Source: Actinomycetota bacterium (GTDB lineage: Bacteria > Actinomycetota > Thermoleophilia > Gaiellales > Gaiellaceae). From it: a DNA stretch of 19,075 bases. The notes beneath the pieces are model-generated. The model had not been told where the DNA came from, searched no databases, and worked only from the letters and a program-made list of their open reading frames with translations. Shown one piece after another: positions 1-7,834 of the stretch. Location: contig VAXK01000150.1 in NCBI GenBank assembly GCA_005885565.1, positions 1-19,075 on the forward strand. The letters run 5' to 3'. The position numbers were made by a program, and so were the translations under genes. Position 1 is the first letter of the stretch, and each line of letters starts with the position of its first letter.

Positions 1-695
1 GTGCGCGGGTCGTCCGAGCCGCCGAGGCCGACCAGGCCCGACTCGTGCTCCAGCGCAGTGTCGAGGGCGTCGGCCGTCAGCGCCCCGGTCCGAAGCAGGT
101 GCAGGAGCGCGCCGGGGTCGACGGAGCCCGCGCGGGTCGCCATCGGCACGCCCTCGAGCGGCGTGAAGCCCATCGTCGTGTCCACCGAGCGGCCGTTCCG
201 GACGGCCGTGACCGAGCAACCTCCGCCGAGGTGGCAGACGACGAGCCGCGGCACCGGCACCTGCTCCGCCGCCCACTGCACCGACAGCCCGTGGAAGCCG
301 TAGCGACGGATGCCGAGCTCCTCGCGGAAGCGGCGCGGGAGCGCGTACGTCGAGGCCTCCGGCGGCAGCGTCGCGTGGAATGCCGTGTCGAAGACCGCGA
401 CGTGCGGCACGTCCGGCAGCGCTCGGCGGGCGCTCTCGATCGCGCTCAGCGCGGGACGGTTGTGCAGCGGAGCCAGGTCGGCGAGCGCCGCGAGCCCGCG
501 CTCGACCTCGCCGTCGATGACGACCGGATCGCGGAAGCGGTCGCCGCCGTGGACGACACGGTGCGCCACGGCCTCGACGTCGCCCGGCGCAGCCGCCAGC
601 GACGCGACCGGCTCGGCCGTCCCATCAGCCTCCACCAACGAAAGCTTCAGGCTCGTCGAGCCCGCGTTGACGACTAGGACGCGTTGATGAGACAC
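1..695 (-). CDS. ackA: Acetate kinase, N-terminal part (3' end outside window)
   Basis: Interconverts acetyl phosphate + ADP and acetate + ATP in the cytoplasm. The first 231 codons are visible, against roughly 400 in the family. Seen in order: the N-terminal phosphate-binding strand VLVVNAGSTSLKLSLVEADG, then AHRVVHGGDRF, LAPLHNRPAL, VFDTAFHATLPPEA, RRYGFHGLS, the glycine-rich CHLGGGCSV and TTMGFTPLEGVPMATRAGSVDPG. These are ASKHA-fold acetate kinase motifs. I chose the GTG at 693-695 because it sits just before the conserved first strand; no strong ribosome binding site is seen. The gene lies 78 bases downstream of xfp, whose product acetyl phosphate is its substrate, so co-transcription is likely. 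Identification is secure; only the exact start is uncertain. Confidence 0.95.
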   Translation of the reverse strand, partial: MSHQRVLVVNAGSTSLKLSLVEADGTAEPVASLAAAPGDVEAVAHRVVHGGDRFRDPVVIDGEVERGLAALADLAPLHNRPALSAIESARRALPDVPHVAVFDTAFHATLPPEASTYALPRRFREELGIRRYGFHGLSVQWAAEQVPVPRLVVCHLGGGCSVTAVRNGRSVDTTMGFTPLEGVPMATRAGSVDPGALLHLLRTGALTADALDTALEHESGLVGLGGSDDPR

Positions 696-721
696 AGGCG
701 GATCGACCGGTCGTTTCAGAC

Positions 722-748
722 GGACGTGCAGGCCAAGCCTGCACGTCC
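722..748 (-). terminator. Perfect hairpin 1 in the xfp-ackA spacer
   Basis: GACGTGCAGG (723-732) pairs perfectly with CCTGCACGTC (738-747). The flanking bases 722/748 and 733/737 can also pair, giving a 12-bp stem with a CAA loop. No T-tract follows on either strand. It may be a tract-less terminator, a read-through attenuator or a 3'-end stabiliser for xfp mRNA. The structure is certain but the role is inferred. Confidence 0.5.
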
Positions 749-755
749 TGACGAC

Positions 756-773
756 GGCACCGCAAGCGGTGCC
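756..773 (-). terminator. Perfect hairpin 2 immediately after the xfp stop codon
   Basis: GGCACCG (756-762) and CGGTGCC (767-773) form a perfect stem with a CAAG loop. On the minus strand the stem begins at the base after the xfp TGA (774-776). Together with the hairpin at 722-748 it makes a tandem pair filling most of the spacer before ackA. Neither has a U-tract. Likely partial termination or mRNA stabilisation; this role is inferred. Confidence 0.5.
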
Positions 774-3128
774 TCAGTACGGCCAGGTCCAGTCGCGGAT
801 CGCCGGCGCGTCCTCGCCGTGCTCGCGGGTCCACATCCGAGCGCGCAGGCGCTCGTCGACCATGTCCTGGCGGAGGCGCCCGCAGGTGTCCGCGAGGCCC
901 GGCACGCGGTCGATCACGTCCATGACGAGGTGGAAGCGGTCGAGGTCGTTCAGCATGACCATGTCGAAGGGCGTCGTCGTCGTGCCCTCCTCCTGGTAGC
1001 CGCGCACGTGCAGGTTGTCGTGGTTCGTGCGCCGGTAGGTGAGGCGATGGACGAGCCACGGGTAGCCGTGGTAGGCGAAGACCACCGCCCGGTCGGTCGT
1101 GAAGAGCGCGTCGAACTCCGCGTCGGCGAGGCCGTGCGGGTGCTCGGTGTCCGGCTGGAGCCGCATCAGGTCAACGACGTTGACGACGCGCACCCGGAGG
1201 TCGGGCAGCCGGTCGCGCAGGATGGCGGCCGCGGCGAGCGTCTCCAGCGTCGGGACGTCGCCGCAGCACCCGAGCACGACGTCCGGCTCGCCCCGGTCGT
1301 CGGAGGAAGCCCACTCCCAGATCCCGATCCCACGCGTGCAGTGGACGATCGCGTCGTCCATCGAGAGGTAGTCGAGCGCCGGCTGCTTGCCCGCGACCAC
1401 GACGTTCACGTAGTGCCGGCTGCGCAGGCAGTGGTCGGCGACCGAGAGCAGGCAGTTGGCGTCCGGCGGCAGGTAGACGCGCACGATCTCGGCCTTCTTG
1501 TTCATCACGTGGTCGATGAACCCCGGATCCTGGTGCGAGAAGCCGTTGTGGTCCTGCCGCCAGACGTGCGACGAGAGCAGGTAGTTGAGCGAGGCGATCG
1601 GCCGCCGCCAGGGAATCTCGCGCGTCACCTTCAGCCACTTCGCGTGCTGGTTGAACATCGAGTCGACGATGTGGATGAAGGCCTCGTAGCAGTTGAAGAG
1701 CCCGTGCCGGCCCGTGAGCAGGTAGCCCTCGAGCCAGCCCTGGCAGAGGTGCTCCGAGAGGACCTCCACCACCTGGCCGTCCGGGGCGAGGTTCTCGTCG
1801 GTCGGCTCGATCTTCGCCTCCCACTCTCGCGGTGACGCCGTGAAGACGGCGCCGAGCCGGTTCGACTCCGTCTCGTCGGGGCCGAACAGGCGGAACGTGT
1901 CCGGATTGCGGGCGACGACGTCGCGGAGGAAGCCGCCGAGGACGCGCGTCGCCTCGCTGAAGGTCGTGGCCGGCTTCGCCACGTCGACGGCGTAGTCGCG
2001 GAAGTCGGGCAGGGCGAGGTCGCGGAGGAGCGCGCCGCCGTTCGCGTGCGGGTTCGCGCTCATGCGCCGGTCGCCGCGCGGCGGCAGCTCGGCGAGCTCG
2101 CCGGCGAGGCGGCCCCCGCCGTCGAAGAGCTCCTCGGGCCGATAGCTCCGCAGCCAGTCCTCGAGGATGCGCAGGTGCTCCGGGTTCTCGCGCGCGCCGA
2201 GGACCGGGACCTGGTGCGAGCGCCACGTGCCCTCGACCGGGACGCCGTCGACCTCCTTCGGGCCCGTCCAGCCCTTCGGCGTCCGGAGCACGATCATCGG
2301 CCACGTCGGCCGACCGTTTTCCTGCTTTGCGGCGTCGATCCCGTCGAGCGCCTCGTCGAGCGCCACGGCGAAGGCCTGGTGCACGGCCTCCGGCTCGTCC
2401 CCGGCCACGACGAGCGGCCGCCACCCGTAGCCCTCGAGGAGCGAGACGAGCTCCTCCTCGGGGATGCGCGCGAGCACGGTCGGGTTCGCGATCTTGTAGC
2501 CGTTGAGGTGCAGGATCGGCAGGACGGCGCCGTCGGTCTTCGCGTTCAGGAACTTGTTCGAGTGCCAGCTCGCCGCGAGCGGCCCGGTCTCGGCCTCGCC
2601 GTCGCCGACCACGCAGGCGACGAGGAGGCCCGGGTTGTCGTAGGCCGCCCCGAAGGCGTGGGCGAGCGCGTAGCCGAGCTCACCACCTTCGTGGATCGAG
2701 CCGGGCGTCTCGGGTGCGGCGTGGCTCGGGATCCCGCCGGGGAAGGAGAACTGGCGGAAGAGCTCGCGCAGTCCCGCCTCGTCCTGCGTCACGTGCGAGT
2801 AGAGCTCGCTGTAGGTGCCCTCGAGGTAGGCGTTCGCGACCATCCCGGGCCCGCCGTGGCCGGGGCCGCAGACGTAGATCGCGTCCAGGTCGCGCGCGCG
2901 GATCGCGCGGTTCAGGTGCGCGTAGACGAGGTTGAGCCCCGGGACGGTGCCGAAGTGCCCGAGCAGGCGCGGCTTGATGTGCTCGGGCCGGAGCGGCTCG
3001 CGCAGGAGCGGGTTGTCGAGTAGGTAGATCTGGCCGACGGAGAGGTAGTTGGCCGCACGCCAGTACGCGTCGAGGAGCCGCAGCTCCTCGCCGGCGAGAC
3101 GGCCGGCGGCGGTCGTCGCTTCCACCAC
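774..3128 (-). CDS. xfp: Phosphoketolase (xylulose-5-P/fructose-6-P)
   Basis: Thiamine-diphosphate enzyme that cleaves xylulose-5-phosphate (and usually fructose-6-phosphate) with phosphate, giving acetyl phosphate plus an aldose phosphate. The 784 residues match the family's full length of about 790-800. Seen: NYLSVGQIYL near residue 27, GPGHGGPGM at 88-96, the ThDP-binding GDGEAETG at 175-182, LHLNGYKIANP, then the C-terminal halves with GPDETESNRL, EHLCQGWLEGYLLTGRHG and SSHVWRQDHNGFSHQDPG. Start: tandem GTG codons at 3123-3128; the further one is used here, and the site is only weakly marked. Neighbours: 24 bases after the DUF4389 gene and 78 before ackA. Whether it prefers Xu5P or is dual-substrate cannot be read from the sequence. 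Confidence 0.97.
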   Translation of the reverse strand: MVEATTAAGRLAGEELRLLDAYWRAANYLSVGQIYLLDNPLLREPLRPEHIKPRLLGHFGTVPGLNLVYAHLNRAIRARDLDAIYVCGPGHGGPGMVANAYLEGTYSELYSHVTQDEAGLRELFRQFSFPGGIPSHAAPETPGSIHEGGELGYALAHAFGAAYDNPGLLVACVVGDGEAETGPLAASWHSNKFLNAKTDGAVLPILHLNGYKIANPTVLARIPEEELVSLLEGYGWRPLVVAGDEPEAVHQAFAVALDEALDGIDAAKQENGRPTWPMIVLRTPKGWTGPKEVDGVPVEGTWRSHQVPVLGARENPEHLRILEDWLRSYRPEELFDGGGRLAGELAELPPRGDRRMSANPHANGGALLRDLALPDFRDYAVDVAKPATTFSEATRVLGGFLRDVVARNPDTFRLFGPDETESNRLGAVFTASPREWEAKIEPTDENLAPDGQVVEVLSEHLCQGWLEGYLLTGRHGLFNCYEAFIHIVDSMFNQHAKWLKVTREIPWRRPIASLNYLLSSHVWRQDHNGFSHQDPGFIDHVMNKKAEIVRVYLPPDANCLLSVADHCLRSRHYVNVVVAGKQPALDYLSMDDAIVHCTRGIGIWEWASSDDRGEPDVVLGCCGDVPTLETLAAAAILRDRLPDLRVRVVNVVDLMRLQPDTEHPHGLADAEFDALFTTDRAVVFAYHGYPWLVHRLTYRRTNHDNLHVRGYQEEGTTTTPFDMVMLNDLDRFHLVMDVIDRVPGLADTCGRLRQDMVDERLRARMWTREHGEDAPAIRDWTWPY

Positions 3129-3152
3129 GCCCGACGAGCCTACCCTTCGGCC

Positions 3153-3791
3153 TCAAGGGCTGAGCCGGAAAGGCGGGTACTCGTCGGTGACGAGCAGGAA
3201 GGCGTACGCGGTGACTCGATTCCCCCACCGTCCGACGCCGAGCACGAAGTCGAACAGGCCGCGGGGATACCGGCCGGTGAAGAGGATCGCGAACCACGCG
3301 ACGACGATCGCCACCACCGCCGCGATCGTGAGGAAGAAGAGCAGGACGTAGTGCGGGATCGCGAGCAGCCACTTGACGATCGGAAGCCAGCGGTTGAGGT
3401 CGTTCCTCGCGTCCGGATAGGGGAGCTCCAGCGTGACCCCTTGGGGCTCGTCCGTGGACGGGTAGCGGTCGTCCATCAACGCGAGGTAGACGCCGACCCG
3501 GTTCGAAAAGCGGAGCAGCTCGCGGTTCCAGTCGAACCACCAGCGCGGATACTTCTGACGGAACACGATCATCAGGAGCGGAGCCAGGAAGAGCAGTCCT
3601 CCGGTTCCCGCGGTCACCTCGCCGCCGTGGCCGCCGCCGGCCCACCCGCCCCACCCGCCGCCGACGGCGCCGGCGACGACCAGGATCGGGATCGCGACGA
3701 TCAGCCTGAACGCGGTGGTGAGCCGGTTGAGCTGCCGGTCGGGATACTCGACCGAGAACTGCACGGGATATGTGTCGCCTTGTGGCTCCAT
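3153..3791 (-). CDS. DUF4389 membrane protein with duplicated unit
   Basis: A 212-residue integral membrane protein resembling the DUF4389 family, whose function is unknown. The sequence shows an internal duplication. Unit one has EYPDRQLNRLTTAFRLIVAIPILVV, then YPRWWFDWNRELLRFSNRV and LALMDDRYPS. Unit two has PYPDARNDLNRWLPIVKWLLAIPHYVLLFF, then YPRGLFDFVLGVGRWGNRV and LLVTDEYPPF. Each unit carries hydrophobic helices (about 25-50, 65-80, 125-160), and a Gly-rich loop lies near 45-65. Start: ATG at 3789-3791, preceded by a strong AGGAGG site 6 bases upstream. It is the first gene of the probable DUF4389-xfp-ackA operon, divergent from the aceA operon. A link to acetate or C2 metabolism is suggested by position only. 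Confidence 0.85.
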   Translation of the reverse strand: MEPQGDTYPVQFSVEYPDRQLNRLTTAFRLIVAIPILVVAGAVGGGWGGWAGGGHGGEVTAGTGGLLFLAPLLMIVFRQKYPRWWFDWNRELLRFSNRVGVYLALMDDRYPSTDEPQGVTLELPYPDARNDLNRWLPIVKWLLAIPHYVLLFFLTIAAVVAIVVAWFAILFTGRYPRGLFDFVLGVGRWGNRVTAYAFLLVTDEYPPFRLSP

Positions 3792-3895
3792 CTTCTGCCT
3801 CCTTGGACCCGAGATCCGGTTCTTGAGGTTTACTCGGGCCTGAATCGGTTAGTTTTGGATCCGAAACACCAACTACGGATCACGAGGAGCTGATT
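3792..3895. promoter_or_regulatory. Divergent control region with GGATCC-centred palindrome
   Basis: This 104-bp spacer must hold the start signals for both the DUF4389-xfp-ackA genes (minus) and the micro-ORF-aceA-aceB genes (plus). The sequence GTTTTGGATCCGAAAC (3852-3867) is a 14-of-16 match to its own reverse complement, so it is a candidate operator. GAGGAG around 3883-3888 is the ribosome binding site for the ATG at 3896. AGGAGG at 3797-3803 on the minus strand serves the ATG at 3791. I do not see an unambiguous -35/-10 pair on either strand. Confidence 0.5.
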
Positions 3896-4030
3896 ATGGC
3901 CGTCTACACGGAGCCTTCGATGGACGTCGAGGAAGAACATGCCGAGCCGGAGGACGAGATCCTCACGCGCGCCGAGACCGCGGAGTGCACCTGCCCCGAC
4001 TTCTGCGAGCGGGACCACGACAATGAGTGA
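3896..4030 (+). CDS. Small Cys-rich acidic peptide upstream of and overlapping aceA
   Basis: A 44-residue ORF that I cannot assign to a named family. The N-terminal part is acidic (EEEHAEPEDE) and the C-terminus reads ECTCPDFCERDHDNE, a CxCPxxxC cluster followed by DH that could bind a metal; that role is inference. Support for translation: a GAGGAG site 5-8 bases before the ATG at 3896; a stop TGA at 4028-4030 placed inside the aceA start region (ATGAGTGA, an 8-base overlap that should couple translation); and clean codon structure. It lies first in the aceA-aceB unit and diverges from DUF4389-xfp-ackA. A coupling leader peptide or a small metal-binding partner of the operon are both possible. 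Confidence 0.7.
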   Translation: MAVYTEPSMDVEEEHAEPEDEILTRAETAECTCPDFCERDHDNE

Positions 4031-5260
4031 CGCGTCGCGCTGGGAGGGCATCGAGCGGACGTACACCGCGGAGGACGTCGAGCGCCTGCGCGGCTCGATC
4101 GTCCCCGAGCACACGATCGCGCGCCTCGGCGCCGAGCGGTTGTGGAGCCTCCTGCACAGCGACGAGCCGGTGACCGCGCTCGGCGCGCTGACCGGCGGGC
4201 AGGCGGTGCAGATGGTGAAGGCCGGGCTCCGGGCGATCTACCTCTCCGGCTGGCAGGTCGCGGCCGACGCGAACCTCGCCGGCGCGACGTATCCCGACCA
4301 GAGCCTCTACCCGGCGAACAGCGCGCCGGCGCTCGTCAGGCGCCTCAACAACGCGCTGCGGCGGGCCGACCAGATCGAGTGGGCCGAGGGCAACGGCGGC
4401 CGGTACTGGCTCGCGCCGATCGTCGCCGACGCGGAGGCGGGCTTCGGCGGGCCGCTGAACGCCTACGAGCTGATGGGCGCGTTCGTCGAGGCGGGGGCGG
4501 CCGGCGTCCACTTCGAGGACCAGCTCTCCTCGGAGAAGAAGTGCGGCCACCTCGGCGGCAAGGTGCTCGTCCCCACGAGCCAGTTCATCCGCACGTTGAA
4601 CGCCGCCCGGCTGGCGGCCGACGTCGCGGGCGTGCCGACGATCCTCGTCGCGCGCACCGACGCGCTCGGCGCCAACCTGATCACGAGCGACGTCGACCCC
4701 TACGACGCGGAGTTCCTGACCGGCGAGAGGACCGCGGAGGGCTTCTTCCGCGTCCACGACGGGATCGACGCCGCGATCGCGCGCGGGCTCGCGTACGCGC
4801 CCTATGCGGACCTGCTCTGGTTCGAGACGTCCACGCCGGACATGGGCGAGGCGGCCGAGTTCGCGCAGGCCGTGCACGACCGCTTCCCGGGCAAGCTGCT
4901 CGCCTACAACTGCTCGCCGTCCTTCAACTGGAAGCGCCACCTCGACGACGAGGAGATCGCGGCGTTCCAGGAGCGGCTTTCGAGCTCGGCTACCGCTTCC
5001 AGTTCATCACGCTCGCGGGCTTCCACACGCTGAACGCCTCCGCGTTCGAGCTCGCACGTGGCTACGCGGCGGAAGGCATGCCTGCCTTCGTGCGGCTCCA
5101 GGAGCGGGAGTTCGCGCTCGAGAGGGACGGCTACACGGCGACCCGCCACCAGCGCGAGGTCGGCGCGGGATACTTCGACCTCGTGGCGCAGGCAGTCTCC
5201 GGCGGCGAGAGCTCGACCCTCGCCCTCACCGGGTCGACCGAGGAGGCCCAGTTCGCGTGA
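4023..5260 (+). CDS. aceA: Isocitrate lyase, reading frame broken by a one-base deletion
   Basis: Cleaves isocitrate to succinate and glyoxylate, the first step of the glyoxylate shunt. Start: ATG at 4023 (MSDASRWEG). Seen: SGWQVAADAN near 75-84, the catalytic KKCGH at 172-176 within EDQLSSEKKCGHLGGK, LVARTDA, WFETSTPD and AYNCSPSFNWK. The frame is intact to codon 318 (CGG, 4974-4976), then breaks. Read in place it ends in a Ser-rich tail with a stop at 5031-5033. The family's C-terminus, YRFQFITLAGFHTLNAS through LTGSTEEAQF, continues in another frame to the TGA at 5258-5260. Adding one base near 4977-4980 (CT_TTC, for example CTT TTC) gives a continuous 412-residue enzyme, close to the usual about 430. 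Sequencing error or recent mutation; no canonical slippery heptamer is present. Confidence 0.93.
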
Positions 5261-6729
5261 GCGCCGTCACCGCGCCTGCGGACGCGTCGATCCTCTCGCC
5301 GGAGGCGCTCGCATTCGTCGAGCTCCTCCAGCGCGAGCTCGGCCCGGGGCGGCGGGAGCTGCTCGAGCGGCGGCGCGCCCGGCGGGGGCGGCCGGCCTTC
5401 CTGGACGAGACCCAGGAGGTGCGCGAGACCGATTGGACGGTTGCGCCCGCGCCGCCCGACCTGCGCGACCGGCGCTGCGAGATCACCGGGCCGGTCGACC
5501 GCAAGATGGTGATCAACGCGCTGAACTCGGGCGCGCGCGTCTTCATGGCGGACTTCGAGGACGCGTGCTCGCCGACGTGGGCGAACGTCGTCGAGGGCCA
5601 GGCGAACCTCCGCGACGCGGTGCGCGGGACGATCCGCCTGGAGACGCCCGAGAAGACGTACGCCCTCGGCGAGGAGACGGCGACGCTGATCGTGCGGCCG
5701 CGCGGCTGGCACCTCCACGAGCGGCACGTCCTCGTCGACGGCGAGCCCGTGTCGGCGAGCCTCTTCGACTTCGGGCTCGCGTTCTTCCACAACGCGCGCG
5801 AGCTGCTCGAGCGCGGGTCGGGGCCGTACTTCTACCTGCCGAAGCTCGAGAGCCACCTCGAGGCGCGCCTGTGGGCGCAGGTCTTCGCGCTGGCCGAGGA
5901 GGAGCTCGGCGTCCCTCGTGGCTCGATCCGCTGCACCGTCCTCGTCGAGACGATCCTCGCCGCGTTCGAGATGGACGAGATCCTCCACGAGCTGCGCGAG
6001 TACGGTTGCGCGCTGAACGCGGGCCGCTGGGACTACATCTTCAGCGTGATCAAGAAGGTCGGCGCGGTGCTTCCCGACCGGTCGCAGGTGACGATGGCGG
6101 TGCCGTTCATGCGCGCCTACACGCAGCTCCTCGTGAAGACCTGCCACCGCCGCGGCGTGCACGCGATCGGCGGCATGGCCGCCTTCATCCCGAGCCGGAA
6201 GGACCCGGAGGTGAACGAGGTCGCGCTCGCGAAGGTGCGCGAGGACAAGGAACGCGAGTCGTCGGACGGCTTCGACGGCACCTGGGTCGCACACCCGGAC
6301 CTCGTCCCCGTCGCGACGGAGGTCTTCGACCGAGTGCTCGGCGAGCGGCCGAACCAGGTGGAGCGGCAGCGCGACGACGTCGAGGCCTCGGCCGAGGCGC
6401 TCCTCGACTTCGAGGTTCCGGGCGGCGAGATCACGGAGCAGGGCCTCGCGACGAACGTCTCGGTCGGCGTCCGCTACCTCGATGCGTGGCTGCACGGCGT
6501 CGGCGCGGCGGCGATCGACAACCTGATGGAGGACGCCGCGACGGCGGAGATCTCCCGCTCGCAGGTGTGGAGCTGGGTCGACGCGGAGGTCTTCGACGCG
6601 GGGAGCGTGCGCGAGGAGATCGCGCGGGTCGAGGCCGGCGACGACGCGAAGGAGCTCTTCGCCGAGGTGGCGCTGGCCGAGGAGCTGCCGGAGTTCCTGA
6701 CGCTCGCCGCCTACGACCGGCTCGAGTGA
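5257..6729 (+). CDS. aceB: Malate synthase A
   Basis: Condenses glyoxylate with acetyl-CoA to malate, completing the glyoxylate shunt. The 490 residues are slightly shorter than typical malate synthase A (about 530). Start: GTG at 5257-5259, overlapping the aceA TGA as GTGA. Seen: EITGPVDRKMVINALNSGA at 75-93, MADFEDACSPTWANV, the active-site arginine region LIVRPRGWHLHERH at 144-157, PKLESHLEARLW, LVETILAAFEMDEILHELREY, SRKDPEVNEVALAKV with WVAHPDLVPVA downstream, and near the C-terminus NLMEDAATAEISRSQVWSW, which holds the catalytic aspartate. Translationally coupled to aceA and followed after 31 bases by a methyltransferase gene of lower GC. Confidence 0.96.
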   Translation: MSAVTAPADASILSPEALAFVELLQRELGPGRRELLERRRARRGRPAFLDETQEVRETDWTVAPAPPDLRDRRCEITGPVDRKMVINALNSGARVFMADFEDACSPTWANVVEGQANLRDAVRGTIRLETPEKTYALGEETATLIVRPRGWHLHERHVLVDGEPVSASLFDFGLAFFHNARELLERGSGPYFYLPKLESHLEARLWAQVFALAEEELGVPRGSIRCTVLVETILAAFEMDEILHELREYGCALNAGRWDYIFSVIKKVGAVLPDRSQVTMAVPFMRAYTQLLVKTCHRRGVHAIGGMAAFIPSRKDPEVNEVALAKVREDKERESSDGFDGTWVAHPDLVPVATEVFDRVLGERPNQVERQRDDVEASAEALLDFEVPGGEITEQGLATNVSVGVRYLDAWLHGVGAAAIDNLMEDAATAEISRSQVWSWVDAEVFDAGSVREEIARVEAGDDAKELFAEVALAEELPEFLTLAAYDRLE

Positions 6730-6760
6730 GTCCGGCCGACAGGCGGGGTAGCTTCAAAGT

Positions 6761-7834
6761 GTGCATACAGGCGTCGAGCAGCTATCGCTGGAAGCCTCCG
6801 ATGTCGCGCGTCTGCCCTCTTACCGTCGGTATCCGCGCCTTCGGTACATGGGCTCCAAGCACCGCCTCTTGCCATGGATCGAGTCGGTGCTTCAGGAGTA
6901 CAGCTTCACTTCCGTCCTGGATGCGTTCTCCGGTTCGGGATGCGTCGCCTACCTGTTCAAGACGATGGGCAAGCGCGTGCATGCGAACGACTTCCTGCGT
7001 TTTGCGGCCGATTTTTCAAGGGCGGCAGTCGAGAACTCATCCGAGAGGCTTACGCCGCAAGACGTCGAGTTCCTGACGTCGCTGGCACCGCGCCCGCGGA
7101 GATTCGTGCAGGAGACGTTTCGCGGCATTTTCTTCGATGAGACGGACCGCCTGTTTATCGACACACTCTGGTCGCATCTCAATCGACTGAGCGCGCCCAA
7201 GCAGTCACTCGCCCTATCGGCTCTCTACCGAGCGTGCCTCAAGAAGCAGCCTCGCGGCGTCTTCACCGTCTCCGGCCCAGGTCGCTACGACGACGGCAGG
7301 CGCGACCTTCGCCTGTCTCTGCAGGATCACTACATCGAGTCGGTCGAGGTCTTCAATGATCTCGTCTTCGACAACGGAGAGCCGAACCGGGCGACGTGTG
7401 GCGATGTCTTCTCTCTTGAGCCGACCCCGCACGATCTCGTCTATCTCGATCCTCCCTACGTCCCGCGCGCCGACGACAACTGCTACATAAAGCGCTACCA
7501 CTTCCTCGAAGGGCTCTCGTCGTACTGGCAGGGCGTGGAACTGCACCCGACGAGCAAGGTCCGAAAGATTCGGAAGCGGTATACACCGTTTTCTTATAGG
7601 CGTGAGGCGGACACCGCATTCGAGCGGATGTTCAAGCAGTTCCAGACGAGCACCATCGTTCTTTCGTACTCGTCGAACGGCTATCCGGATATCGAGCGCC
7701 TCGTCGAGCTCCTCTCGCAGTTCAAGATGAAGATCACGGTTCACTCAGAGGAGCATCGTTACCACTTCGGCACACATCCTGCTGTCTCTCGAGCGCGAAC
7801 CGTCGTGACGGAATACCTTGTCGTCGGCGAGTGA
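6761..7834 (+). CDS. D12-class adenine-N6 DNA methyltransferase (type II)
   Basis: Transfers methyl groups from S-adenosylmethionine to adenine in DNA, probably as the modification half of a type II system. The 357 residues show LRYMGSKHRLLPWI at 27-40 (motif X), VLDAFSGSGCVAYLF at 52-66 (SAM-binding FxGxG), VHANDF and the catalytic LVYLDPPYVPR (DPPY at 231-234), then YHFLEGLSSYW and a long C-terminal part ending TEYLVVGE. Start: GTG at 6761, with a weak purine-rich stretch (AGGCGGGG) upstream. Base composition is visibly less GC-rich than aceB, and codon choice is looser, suggesting horizontal acquisition. It overlaps the start of the broken nuclease gene. The recognition sequence cannot be read off; a DpnII-like partner makes GATC-type sites worth considering. 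Confidence 0.92.
   Translation: MHTGVEQLSLEASDVARLPSYRRYPRLRYMGSKHRLLPWIESVLQEYSFTSVLDAFSGSGCVAYLFKTMGKRVHANDFLRFAADFSRAAVENSSERLTPQDVEFLTSLAPRPRRFVQETFRGIFFDETDRLFIDTLWSHLNRLSAPKQSLALSALYRACLKKQPRGVFTVSGPGRYDDGRRDLRLSLQDHYIESVEVFNDLVFDNGEPNRATCGDVFSLEPTPHDLVYLDPPYVPRADDNCYIKRYHFLEGLSSYWQGVELHPTSKVRKIRKRYTPFSYRREADTAFERMFKQFQTSTIVLSYSSNGYPDIERLVELLSQFKMKITVHSEEHRYHFGTHPAVSRARTVVTEYLVVGE

Noticed and set aside
1171..2424. 417-codon minus-strand ORF inside xfp
   Set aside because: Arg/Ala/Pro-rich shadow frame of a high-GC gene; xfp motifs occupy the whole span in another frame.
4971..5033. Programmed -1 frameshifting in aceA
   Set aside because: GCGGCTTTCGAGC contains no X-XXY-YYZ slippery heptamer and no evident downstream pseudoknot; family knowledge gives no precedent for it.
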